Shown here one piece after another: positions 16,658 through 24,658 of a stretch of 37,306 nucleotides of DNA. The notes under the pieces are model-generated. The model did not search any database. It had not been told where the DNA came from and saw only the letters and a program-made list of their open reading frames with translations. Position 1 is the first letter of the stretch; each line of letters opens with the position of its first letter. The stretch is taken from contig CANDJN010000020.1 of NCBI GenBank assembly GCA_947385085.1, positions 1 through 37,306 of the forward strand, read 5' to 3'. A program made the translations under genes and the position numbers. Source of the DNA: an uncultured Erysipelotrichaceae bacterium. GTDB taxonomy: Bacteria; Bacillota_I; Bacilli_A; Erysipelotrichales; Erysipelotrichaceae.

Positions 16658-17296
16658 ATGAGAAAAACATATGGCTATGTTCGGGTTTCTTCCAGAGACC
16701 AGAATGAAGCAAGGCAGTATTTGGATTTATTGGAATTCGGAATTGATGAAAAAAACATTTATATGGATAAACTCAGCGGAAAAGACTTCAATCGTCCTTC
16801 CTATCACAAGTTGGTCTATAAAAAAATCAAGCCTGGTGATTTGTTGGTAATCAAAAGCATTGACCGCCTCGGCCGCAATTACAATGAAATTTTACAGGAA
16901 TGGAAATACATCACCAAGGAAAAAAATGTCGATATTAAAATATTGGACATGCCCTTGTTAGATACCGATCAAAATAAGGATTTGATCGGCACCTTGATCG
17001 GAGATATTGTCTTACAGCTGCTCTCTTTCGTCGCTGAAAATGAGCGTGTGAACATTCATCAGCGTCAAGCGGAGGGCATCAAGGCTGCCAAACTTCGCGG
17101 AGTGCGTTTCGGACGTCCGGAAATTCCGGTGCCGGATGATTTTGAAGATATTTTGGAGAACTGGCAAGGTGGAACCCTGGCTTCCAAGGATGCCATTGCC
17201 ATATCCGGTTTAAAGTACAGTACATTTTATAAAAAAGCCAAAGTAGTCAAAAATCGCAAACAAAAACAAAAAGGAGCTTTATCCTCACAGGAGTAA
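16658..17296 (+). CDS. Small serine recombinase (resolvase/invertase family)
   Basis: A 212-residue site-specific recombinase. The N-terminal catalytic domain begins KTYGYVRVSSRDQNEARQYL, with the nucleophile serine in RVSSRDQ. The arginine set is in DKLSGKDFNRPSYHKL and VIKSIDRLGRNYNEI, and the long E helix is near AENERVNIHQRQAEGIKAAK. The C terminus, from RGVRFGRPEIPVPDD onward, is the short DNA-binding helix-turn-helix (ASKDAIAISGLKYSTFYKK). Size matches resolvases and invertases, not large phage integrases. No transposase, orfB or invertible gene pair is adjacent, so its job is unclear: a domesticated recombinase or a leftover of a mobile element. GAGGTG stands 5-6 bases before the ATG. 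The palindromes in the leader are candidates for its binding site. Confidence 0.9.
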   Translation: MRKTYGYVRVSSRDQNEARQYLDLLEFGIDEKNIYMDKLSGKDFNRPSYHKLVYKKIKPGDLLVIKSIDRLGRNYNEILQEWKYITKEKNVDIKILDMPLLDTDQNKDLIGTLIGDIVLQLLSFVAENERVNIHQRQAEGIKAAKLRGVRFGRPEIPVPDDFEDILENWQGGTLASKDAIAISGLKYSTFYKKAKVVKNRKQKQKGALSSQE

Positions 17297-17311
17297 TAAA
17301 GCTCTTTTTTT
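17274..17311 (+). terminator. Terminator of the serine recombinase gene
   Basis: GAGCTTTAT and ATAAAGCTC form a perfect 9-base-pair stem, followed by seven T. The stop codon (17294-17296) lies inside the hairpin. Confidence 0.88.
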
Positions 17312-17324
17312 CATCATGATCAAT

Positions 17325-19241
17325 TTACCAGCTGCCGCCGCCACCGCCGCCAAAGCCGCCGCCGGAGAATCCTCCCCCTGAGAAACCGCCAAAGCTACCG
17401 CCGCCACTGCTGAAGCCGGATCCCTGTGAAGGTTCACTGTATCTCATTGAATGAGAAATATGGTGGAAGGAACGATGAAACGAGCTCCACCAAATCCAAG
17501 TAGAAAAGCCGTCATAATAATTGGTTGATTCATACCATATTGGCTGTGGAATGATCAAATCCTCGAATTTAGATGCCCACACATCGCTGACACCCAGCAC
17601 ATACGCATAAGGCAATACATCAAAGAAAGCCGATGGATTTTCCTGTGCCAATAATTCAATGCGATCCTTTTCACAATTCAAAATGAAATCCTTCAATCCA
17701 AGAATCTGCCCTAACCAGCGATTTCCCTGTTTGGTGCGCTTGTCCATAAACATGAGCACAAGCAGCTGAATGATTTGTGCGGTGATGTAGATGATGGCAT
17801 AAAGCAGGCTTCGTTCATTACCCAAGACTAACATCACAACTACGTTAATCATCCAAATGATTCCATGGAAGAAGAAGCACATGCCCCATAATAATAGATA
17901 ATTGCGTTTTTTCATCACATAGCGCTTACGCATCAAGTAAATCCACGGCAATCCTGCCACAAATGCAAAAACCGCGATAATAAAGGCAGGAAACGTCATT
18001 TCCATCATGCCATAATGCATATAGGAAACAGCCAGCAAGCATAGAAAGGAAGGCAGTGCGATCATAAAACACATCATCACTTGTAAAAATAAACTAGAAC
18101 CGGTAAAGATGCGCCGTGATTTCGCATGAAAATAATTTGTCAAACCCTTCAAGGCCTTTAACAACCCCTGTCCTACAGAAATCGCCTTTAAATCCGTTTC
18201 ATCCACGAGTTCTTTGTGCTTAAAAATGGCGTCAAAGAACGTTCGCTCATACGGCTTGGTATCGCCTTCATCCATATCGCGCAGTTTTTCCAGCTTTAAA
18301 TGATGATATTCATCTTCATGAATCTTTAAATAGCCGCGCCGTGCCCAATCAATAATCAGCGATAGGACATCCTTTTGATCAGCACACGCATCGACAACAT
18401 AACCTACTGCGGCACTATCTAAGCCCTCAGGCGGCTGAAATTCCACCGTGACCACTACATCATCATCTTTGCCGAAACGCAAGAACAGCGCCAGTGAAAC
18501 GAGTGTTAACGCCACTGTCGCAATGATCGCCATCATCAAATAATCCTTTGGCTCGGGGAATTGGAAGTAGCCTTCCTCTAATGGTATCATAATCGTTGCG
18601 GATTCATTGGCATGAAGCATTCTGGTCAATTTACCCTCTATGCGCTTGCCGTTTACGCTGTGGGTCAGATTTTGATAAGCGGCGCCATAAGCACCGGTAT
18701 ACGCACTGATTCGCTCCCCGTCAAATGCCTTTGGCATATCAATCGTATACGACATATTTTTCACAATGGTATCAAAGCCGTTGCCAATTAAATTCCAATA
18801 TACCATCTGCGTTCCGTTTAAATCCAAATCCTTTGTGTGAACTTGATAAGAAATCGTATAGTGCTGTTCGCCGATCACCGTTTCATCAGGGTCACCGATT
18901 TGGATCACGACACCGCCGCCGCTTACATCAATGTCACAAGTCGGCGCATCACCGCAGGAAATGTGATCAACGGGAAAATAATAATCGTGGTATTTCGCAT
19001 CGCCGCTTGTCTCATCAGTCCATTTCATTTCATATTTGGTGGGAATGGTACGGTAAAAGCCATGACGATATTCACTAAAATCCAGCGTATATTCTTCTTC
19101 TACATAATACGTACCATCTTCCTCAACGCGCATCGCAATGTGCAAATCCTCAATTGTAAATGCTTCGCGGGCTTGAATCGGCGTAATTACCATACCCAGC
19201 ATCACCAAGCTGATTGTCAGCCATTGCCACACTTTTTTCAT
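17325..19241 (-). CDS. DUF2207 membrane protein with glycine-rich C terminus
   Basis: A 638-residue membrane protein. A signal peptide (KKVWQWLTISLVMLGMVITP, cut near IQARE) is followed by an external beta-rich DUF2207 domain (about 25-225; EEEYTLDFSEYRHGFYRTIP is characteristic). A transmembrane helix follows at about 232-253, then a cytoplasmic winged-helix-like region (ADQKDVLSLIIDWARRGYLK). Three or four further helices lie at about 385-485. The tail is a Gly/Ser/Phe run (SGGGFSGGGFGGGGGGSW). Function is not known; DUF2207 proteins are commonly encoded next to LemA, as here. The 43-base gap to lemA contains a terminator, so expression likely depends on read-through. The ribosome binding site is weak (GTGAG about 10 bases upstream). 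Confidence 0.85.
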   Translation of the reverse strand: MKKVWQWLTISLVMLGMVITPIQAREAFTIEDLHIAMRVEEDGTYYVEEEYTLDFSEYRHGFYRTIPTKYEMKWTDETSGDAKYHDYYFPVDHISCGDAPTCDIDVSGGGVVIQIGDPDETVIGEQHYTISYQVHTKDLDLNGTQMVYWNLIGNGFDTIVKNMSYTIDMPKAFDGERISAYTGAYGAAYQNLTHSVNGKRIEGKLTRMLHANESATIMIPLEEGYFQFPEPKDYLMMAIIATVALTLVSLALFLRFGKDDDVVVTVEFQPPEGLDSAAVGYVVDACADQKDVLSLIIDWARRGYLKIHEDEYHHLKLEKLRDMDEGDTKPYERTFFDAIFKHKELVDETDLKAISVGQGLLKALKGLTNYFHAKSRRIFTGSSLFLQVMMCFMIALPSFLCLLAVSYMHYGMMEMTFPAFIIAVFAFVAGLPWIYLMRKRYVMKKRNYLLLWGMCFFFHGIIWMINVVVMLVLGNERSLLYAIIYITAQIIQLLVLMFMDKRTKQGNRWLGQILGLKDFILNCEKDRIELLAQENPSAFFDVLPYAYVLGVSDVWASKFEDLIIPQPIWYESTNYYDGFSTWIWWSSFHRSFHHISHSMRYSEPSQGSGFSSGGGSFGGFSGGGFSGGGFGGGGGGSW

Positions 19242-19258
19242 CCTATCATCTCACTTTC

Positions 19259-19285
19259 CAAAAAAGGACAGCATCACACTGTCCT
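19259..19285 (-). terminator. Terminator hairpin between lemA and the DUF2207 gene
   Basis: AGGACAG and CTGTCCT pair around a seven-base loop and are followed by six or seven T on the minus strand. It overlaps the lemA stop codon (19284-19286) and lies 18 bases ahead of the next start, so it would lower expression of the downstream gene. Confidence 0.85.
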
Positions 19286-19844
19286 AAAACTGTACCTTTA
19301 CATTTTCACGCTGTACCGCATCAGGAATTTCATACAGCGGCTTGCGGGAAAAATGGAACAGTCCGGCAAGAATATTGCGCGGAAATACTTCAATCGCATT
19401 GTTAAAATTCAAGGTGATGGCATTGTAAAACTTGCGGGCGTTAGTAATTTCACCCTCAATACCCTTCAGTTGCGACATTAATTCACTGTAATGCACATCC
19501 GCCTTCAATTCCGGATAAGACTCGGAGATCGCATACAAGGGTCCCATCATCGCCTGTACCTTTTGTTCACCGGCGATTCGCTCATCCATTCCTTTGGCGG
19601 AAACAGCCAGATTACGGGCAGCTACCACATTTTCCAGTGTGGTGCTCTCATGCTTGGTATAACCCTTGATTGTTTCTACCAAATTCGGAATCAAATCATA
19701 ACGCTTTTTCAAATACACATCCATTGTAGAGAAGGCTTCCTCTACCTTATTGCGCAGTCGTACCAGCTTGTTATAGCCGCTGATGACCCATAGTATCACC
19801 AATACAACCACCGCAATCACTACCATTACCCAAATTGATGGCAT
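19284..19844 (-). CDS. lemA: LemA family protein
   Basis: A 186-residue protein with an N-terminal membrane anchor (IWVMVVIAVVVLVILWVISG) and a long helical bundle facing outside. Family hallmarks: YNKLVRLRNKVEEAFSTMDV, YLKKRYDLIPNLVETIKGY, a KHESTTLENVVAARN helix, YPELKADVHYSELMSQLKGI, and IEGEITNARKFYNAITLNFN. The biochemical role is unsettled; LemA was first described as a Listeria antigen. The ATG at 19844 has GGAGG 7 bases upstream, better than the ATG at 19850 that overlaps the site. It sits 25 bases behind the aminopeptidase gene, likely in the same unit, and in front of the DUF2207 gene. Confidence 0.92.
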   Translation of the reverse strand: MPSIWVMVVIAVVVLVILWVISGYNKLVRLRNKVEEAFSTMDVYLKKRYDLIPNLVETIKGYTKHESTTLENVVAARNLAVSAKGMDERIAGEQKVQAMMGPLYAISESYPELKADVHYSELMSQLKGIEGEITNARKFYNAITLNFNNAIEVFPRNILAGLFHFSRKPLYEIPDAVQRENVKVQF

Positions 19845-19869
19845 AATCATTCCTCCTTTTATTAATTGC

Positions 19870-21102
19870 CTATATTACAAAATTTCCGTTTTGAAAGATC
19901 GCTACCCATTCACCGGCAGCTGTTTCTCCTTCCACATTCATGTCGGCGGTACCGAACATAAAATCCACATGAATGAAAGAGACATTGATTCCCTTCTCCT
20001 TGAGCTCTGCATCGCTTAGTTGTGTTCCCCCCTCTAAGCAAGAAGGATAAGCACTGCCCAGCGCCAAATGACAAGAAGCATTTTCATCAAACAGTGTTGT
20101 ATAAAACAAGCATCCGCTTTGCGAAATCGCAGAATCATATGGAACCAAGGCGACCTCTCCCAAGGATGTACTGGACTCATCCATCGCCAGCATTTCCTTT
20201 AATACTTCTCGACCTTCCTTCGCATCATATTCAACGACCTTGCCCTGTGCAAACGTAAAGTGGAAGTCGCGGATGATATTGCCGTTATAGATTAACGGAC
20301 GGCTCGCCACCACCTTGCCCTCAACCTTATCCTTATGTGGAGCGCTAAACACCTCCTCAGTGGGGATGTTGGGATTAAAACGTACCCCGTTTTGCGCTAC
20401 TTCACTGCCCCCGCCCCATACATGATGATCGACGAGGCCCACCATCAGATCCGTTCCCAATGAGTTGGTAAAATGCAGGCGCTGAAAGGCATAATCATTC
20501 AGCTTGGCAATCCGCTGTTGAAACAGTTCATCACGTTTTTGCCAAGTGACGAGCGGATCAATTCCTTCTTCAATATATACGCATTGGAAAATTTCATTCC
20601 AAAGTGAATTCAGCGCTGCCGCAGGCGTTTGATCCGGAAAAACCATCGCAGCCCATTCAGAATTGGGTACTGCCACAATCGTCCACTGTACCTTGCTGGA
20701 CAACGTATAATCTTGTACTTCCTTACCAGCTTTGGCCATAGCGCGTGAGCGAATTGCCATCTTTTTAGGATCACAATCCTTTAATGCATCGGGATGCGGG
20801 GAAATGATATGCATACAGCACGCACCCTTTTTCAAATAATCCAGTTGCTTGTCTATTTGCCAGTTATGAACCTCCCCCAATGTTTCCTCATCCTGATATA
20901 AATAATGACAGCGCTCCAGTGCACTATCGCTATAAGTGACGAGCACTTCTCGCGCTCCTGCCTCATATGCCTGTTCCACGACCAACCGTGTAAACGCCAC
21001 TGTCTCGATATCCGCTGTAATCAATAAGGTTTGGTGTTCCTGCAGATTCACACCAGATTTCACCGCTAATCGAGCATAGGCCGCACATAATAATTGATTC
21101 AT
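19870..21102 (-). CDS. M29 family metallo-aminopeptidase (AmpS/PepS type)
   Basis: A 410-residue cytoplasmic peptidase releasing N-terminal amino acids, with a two-metal centre. The N-terminal half (NQLLCAAYARLAVKSGVNLQ, then LLITADIETVAFTRLVVEQA) binds the dimer partner. The C-terminal half carries the metal-ligand region: SLGTDLMVGLVDHHVWGGGS, FNPNIPTEEVFSAPHKDKVE, SLGEVALVPYDS, ASCHLALGSAYPSC and SFIHVDFMFGTADMNVEG, all as in thermophilic aminopeptidases AmpS/AmpT/PepS. The longer frame begins with TTG six bases earlier; the ATG at 21102 has AAGGAGG 6 bases upstream and is preferred. Confidence 0.92.
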   Translation of the reverse strand: MNQLLCAAYARLAVKSGVNLQEHQTLLITADIETVAFTRLVVEQAYEAGAREVLVTYSDSALERCHYLYQDEETLGEVHNWQIDKQLDYLKKGACCMHIISPHPDALKDCDPKKMAIRSRAMAKAGKEVQDYTLSSKVQWTIVAVPNSEWAAMVFPDQTPAAALNSLWNEIFQCVYIEEGIDPLVTWQKRDELFQQRIAKLNDYAFQRLHFTNSLGTDLMVGLVDHHVWGGGSEVAQNGVRFNPNIPTEEVFSAPHKDKVEGKVVASRPLIYNGNIIRDFHFTFAQGKVVEYDAKEGREVLKEMLAMDESSTSLGEVALVPYDSAISQSGCLFYTTLFDENASCHLALGSAYPSCLEGGTQLSDAELKEKGINVSFIHVDFMFGTADMNVEGETAAGEWVAIFQNGNFVI

Positions 21103-21149
21103 TTTCAACCTCCTTCAAAAACAAATGGCTTCCTTTGGTTGTTTGTGTC

Positions 21150-21155
21150 ATTGTA
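21150..21155 (-). promoter_or_regulatory. Extended -10 promoter of the aminopeptidase gene
   Basis: TACAAT within TGTGATACAATG on the minus strand, the same 12-mer context as in front of fmt. The -35 is poor. Confidence 0.4.
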
Positions 21156-21241
21156 TCACATTTTCGATTGTCTGACATCAATTTTCAAAGTATTTCTATG
21201 TTATTTTATCATCGCAATCCATCCGGCATGCACATTGTTTG

Positions 21242-21264
21242 AAAAAAGACACCTAAAGGTGTCT
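21242..21264 (-). terminator. Terminator of the pfkA-pyk unit
   Basis: AGACACC and GGTGTCT, 7 base pairs, loop TTTA, then six T on the minus strand. It starts 6 bases after the pyk stop. Confidence 0.88.
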
Positions 21265-21269
21265 CACGG

Positions 21270-22688
21270 TTATTTTACTTCGATGATTTTCATCGCGTTG
21301 GTCGTGCCGCTTCCGGTTGGATATCCTGCCACCAATAGTATCGTTTCCCCTTCCGCAATGCCATGCATTTTCGCAATTTCACGTGCCAGTTCACTTTCGT
21401 TATTGGCATTATTAACAATATCGGATTTATAGGTGATGACACCCCAGTTTGCCGCTAACGAACGTTGCGTTTTATCATCAAAGGTCACAGCGATAATCGG
21501 TGCCTTCGGACGGTATTTCGATAAGCGTCGTGCTGTATTGCCTGACTGGGTAAAGGCGACAATTGCCGCGACATCCATCGCTAAAGCGGTATCCGCCACC
21601 GATATACCGATCGCATCGTTTTTTGTGCGCTGCGAATTACCGATCTGCTTGCTTAAGGTTTCCTGATAGGGATAAATTTGTGATTCAATCGCAGTGGCGA
21701 TTTTCACCATCGTTTGTACTGCCTCTACGGGATAATCACCGGCTGCGGATTCTCCACTTAACATTATCGCATCCGTTCCATCCAAAATCGCATTGGCAAC
21801 ATCGCTTGCCTCCGCTCTGGTGGGACGCGGGTTTCCTTGCATACTCTCTAACATGTGGGTTGCCGTCACTACCGGCTTTCCCATCTCGTTGGCAATGCGG
21901 ATGATCCGTTTTTGATAAATCGGAACGAGTTCCAGTGAAACATCCACTCCAAGATCGCCGCGGGCTACCATGACACCGTCTGCGACATCTAAAATATCAC
22001 GCAGATTATCAAATCCCTCTTGATTTTCAATTTTGGGAATAATCTGAACATCGTCGCGACCTTCCTCATGACAAATTTTACGAATTGCCAATACATCCTC
22101 CTTACGGCGAGTAAAGGAAGCCGCAATATAGTCAATACCTTGTTGGCAGCCAAAGCGAATATCCGCTTCATCCTTTGCGGATACAAAGGGCATAGATAGC
22201 TTTACACCGGGTAAATTACAGCCCTTTTTGCTTTTCAGCACATGGGGATTTTCAATCCGGCAGCGCAGCTCACCGTCCTTTTTCTCCAGTACCGTTAAAC
22301 GGCATTTGCCATCATCAATCAGAATCGTACCGCCTACGTTCACATCGTCAAATACTTCGGGACACTGAATATGAAAGCGCTCCTTACTTCCCAGTATCTT
22401 CTCACGTACAATCGTGACAATATCGCCCTTTTCATACGCTTCACTGCCGTTAGCGAAATCACCGAGGCGTACCTCCGGTCCCTTCGTATCCAATAAAATC
22501 GCAATATTGCGGTTCATTTCTTGATTGACTTCGCGAATGTTGCGAATTCGCTGTCCGTGTTCTTCAAAATCACCATGGGAAAAATTCAGCCGAATTAAAT
22601 CCATTCCGTTTTCAATTAGCTTTTTCATCATGTCCTTGCTTTCGGAAGCAGGACCGATGGTACAGATAATTTTTGTCTTCTTTTCCAT
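21270..22688 (-). CDS. pyk: Pyruvate kinase
   Basis: Last glycolytic step: phosphoenolpyruvate plus ADP gives pyruvate plus ATP. 472 residues, the short form without the extra C-terminal PEP-utiliser-like domain seen in Bacillus. Seen: KTKIICTIGPASESKDMM, LIRLNFSHGDFEEH, AILLDTKGPEVRLGDF, the B domain (about 70-170), then IIPKIENQEGFDN (catalytic Lys and Glu), DGVMVARGDLGVDVSLE and PVVTATHMLESMQGNPRPTR followed by AEASDVANAILDGTDAIMLS. The ADP/effector domain begins near 345 (VAAIVAFTQSGNTARRLSKY). It is cotranscribed with pfkA, 37 bases upstream. Confidence 0.97.
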   Translation of the reverse strand: MEKKTKIICTIGPASESKDMMKKLIENGMDLIRLNFSHGDFEEHGQRIRNIREVNQEMNRNIAILLDTKGPEVRLGDFANGSEAYEKGDIVTIVREKILGSKERFHIQCPEVFDDVNVGGTILIDDGKCRLTVLEKKDGELRCRIENPHVLKSKKGCNLPGVKLSMPFVSAKDEADIRFGCQQGIDYIAASFTRRKEDVLAIRKICHEEGRDDVQIIPKIENQEGFDNLRDILDVADGVMVARGDLGVDVSLELVPIYQKRIIRIANEMGKPVVTATHMLESMQGNPRPTRAEASDVANAILDGTDAIMLSGESAAGDYPVEAVQTMVKIATAIESQIYPYQETLSKQIGNSQRTKNDAIGISVADTALAMDVAAIVAFTQSGNTARRLSKYRPKAPIIAVTFDDKTQRSLAANWGVITYKSDIVNNANNESELAREIAKMHGIAEGETILLVAGYPTGSGTTNAMKIIEVK

Positions 22689-22725
22689 ATCGTAAATGCA
22701 TTTCCTTTCCTTGCGTAACTAACCT

Positions 22726-23688
22726 TTATACCAAGCGTTCAAACAAATTCTGTAATTGCTTACGTGAAGTACGCGGCTGATTCAAGGCCGCTTCAATCGG
22801 GATAGCGATCATCTCGTTGTCCTTGATGCCGACACATTGACCGCCGATCCCCTGCATTAATAAATCCACAGCTTTTTCTCCCATACGAGAAGCCAGTACA
22901 CGATCTGTCGGAGTTGGCGAACCTCCGCGCTGTACATGACCCAGTACGGTTGCCCGACCGGAAAAGCCGGTACTCAAACTGATTTTACGGGCAAACTGAT
23001 GAACATCGGTCATCTTTTCCGAAATGATGACGATCGCATGGCGTTTCTTGCGAATCAAGTCCAGATCACGCAATCGCTCAAGAATTTCTGTTTCTTCAAA
23101 GCCTGTTTCCGAGTTACAGACAATCTCCGCACCACAGGCGATTCCCGACCAGATGGCAAGATCACCACAGCGATTGCCCATAACCTCTACCACCGAGCAG
23201 CGATGATGAGAGCTGGAGGTATCACGCAGCTTATCGACCGCCTCCACAATGGTCGTTAGTGCCGTATCAAAGCCGATCGTGAAATCGGTAGATGTAATGT
23301 CGTTATCAATGGTACCGGGTAAGCCGATACAGTTGATTCCCATATCCGTCAGAGCTTGGGCTCCGCGATAGCTTCCATCTCCACCGATGACGACAATCGC
23401 TTCAATACCGCGCTTTTGAAGCTGTTCTACCGCTTTGATCCGAACGGCTTCATCTTTAAATTCCGGCAATCGTGCCGATCCCAGCACTGTACCGCCGCGA
23501 TCGATAATATCACCGACATTGGCCTTGGTCAATGGCTCAATATAGCCTTCCACCATCCCCTTATAGCCATTATAAATTCCGAACACTTCGATTCCGCTGT
23601 TTAATGCCACACGGGTTACGGCACGAATGGCCGCATTCATTCCCGGCGCATCACCACCGGATGTCAGAACTCCTATGCGTTTCACCAT
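22726..23688 (-). CDS. pfkA: ATP-dependent 6-phosphofructokinase
   Basis: Phosphorylates fructose 6-phosphate at C1. 320 residues, the normal bacterial size. Motifs: KRIGVLTSGGDAPGMNAAIR (ATP site), IEAIVVIGGDGSYRGAQAL, GLPGTIDNDITSTDFTIGFD (catalytic TIDND), VVEVMGNRCGDLAIWSGIAC (MGR-type motif, here MGNRCG) and VLGHVQRGGSPTPTDRVLAS. Gly after GGDG (GGDGSYRGA) fits the ATP-using type. The ATG at 23688 has GGAGG 8 bases upstream; the in-frame ATG at 23703 has no good site and is rejected. It forms an operon with pyk. Confidence 0.97.
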   Translation of the reverse strand: MVKRIGVLTSGGDAPGMNAAIRAVTRVALNSGIEVFGIYNGYKGMVEGYIEPLTKANVGDIIDRGGTVLGSARLPEFKDEAVRIKAVEQLQKRGIEAIVVIGGDGSYRGAQALTDMGINCIGLPGTIDNDITSTDFTIGFDTALTTIVEAVDKLRDTSSSHHRCSVVEVMGNRCGDLAIWSGIACGAEIVCNSETGFEETEILERLRDLDLIRKKRHAIVIISEKMTDVHQFARKISLSTGFSGRATVLGHVQRGGSPTPTDRVLASRMGEKAVDLLMQGIGGQCVGIKDNEMIAIPIEAALNQPRTSRKQLQNLFERLV

Positions 23689-23711
23689 ATGCAATTCCTC
23701 CATTCCTGTAC

Positions 23712-23717
23712 ATTATA
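23712..23717 (-). promoter_or_regulatory. -10 element of the pfkA-pyk unit
   Basis: A perfect TATAAT (GAGTATAATG) lies 24 bases before the pfkA ATG. The -35 at 17 bases is poor and would lie close to the dnaI stop. Confidence 0.5.
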
Positions 23718-23743
23718 CTCTTATCATCACGTTTTTTCTACCT

Positions 23744-24658
23744 TTATTTTCGTCGGGATTCCCCTTTTACGTGTTCCTCATTCGCTAGGGTGCGAATCCG
23801 TTCGATTAATCGCTCAGCCGCCATCGGTTCACTTGTTTGAGTACCTCTTAGCGCATAGCGTTCTTTTAATTCATCAAGACTATAATTACTTGTAAAAAAT
23901 GTCAAGCGATGATGTTCCATGCGCGCATCCAATAACGGAAATAAAATATCATCACGACTCCATGACGTTACACTTTCCCCTCCGATATCATCCAAGACCA
24001 ATACCGCCGCATTGCGAAGATTGCGCAGTCGTGTTTCCATGGCTTCATGATCATGAAACATCCGCTTCAAATCGGAAATCAGCTGTGCCGTATTGATAAA
24101 GGCGACATATATCTTCTTTTTTGCGTAGTGATTTGTGATTCCTGCGGCTAAATAGGATTTTCCGGCACCCGGCTTGCCCCAAAAATATAGCCCCTTAGTT
24201 GGCTGTTCCTGCATCAGAAAATCCACTACATGACCTACTGTATTTTGATAGTCATTACTTTCTTGATCCAAATCAAGCGTTGTCACATTGATTGCCAGCT
24301 GCGCCTCGCTCACCTTTGGCTCCAGATAATAAGCACCGTGAGCCAACGCCTGTTCATGTTCCTTAAGATACTTACAGCGGTGAATGCCCACATTTAAAAA
24401 CTGATCCATATACAAGTCCTCATATTGACCGCGAATCGGCTGGGTACAATATTTCAAGCCTTGACAGTGATCACAGCGCTTCACATTCTTGACCCAATCC
24501 GCAAAGCGTCCGGTATGTTCATAGACAAATGATTCCGGCAGCTGATTGGCTTTAAGCCATTTTTTTACCTGTCGATTTTTGGTGAGCTTTTGATAGGTTT
24601 CTTTCTTCCAGCGCTCTGCCGCTTCGTTGTATTCCGGCACAAACTTGACTTTATCCAT
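23744..24658 (-). CDS. dnaI: Primosomal protein DnaI, helicase loader
   Basis: Loads the replicative helicase onto DNA at origins and restart sites in Bacillota. 304 residues. The N-terminal part (1-130) has the regulatory zinc-binding region with CDHCQGLKYC and later GIHRCKYLKEHE. The AAA+ part shows Walker A KGLYFWGKPGAGKSYLAAGI, Walker B AAVLVLDDIGGESV, sensor 1 RLTFFTSNYS and an arginine finger near AERLIERIRTL. GAGGGATCAGT precedes the ATG. The start overlaps the dnaB end by 8 bases, the pairing known from Bacillus. Confidence 0.93.
   Translation of the reverse strand: MDKVKFVPEYNEAAERWKKETYQKLTKNRQVKKWLKANQLPESFVYEHTGRFADWVKNVKRCDHCQGLKYCTQPIRGQYEDLYMDQFLNVGIHRCKYLKEHEQALAHGAYYLEPKVSEAQLAINVTTLDLDQESNDYQNTVGHVVDFLMQEQPTKGLYFWGKPGAGKSYLAAGITNHYAKKKIYVAFINTAQLISDLKRMFHDHEAMETRLRNLRNAAVLVLDDIGGESVTSWSRDDILFPLLDARMEHHRLTFFTSNYSLDELKERYALRGTQTSEPMAAERLIERIRTLANEEHVKGESRRK

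Noticed and set aside
16335..17311. Intact insertion sequence around the serine recombinase
   Set aside because: No terminal repeats, no second transposon gene and no target duplication could be seen.
18837..19481. 214-residue plus-strand frame
   Set aside because: It is antisense to the DUF2207 and lemA genes, has no family match and no ribosome site.
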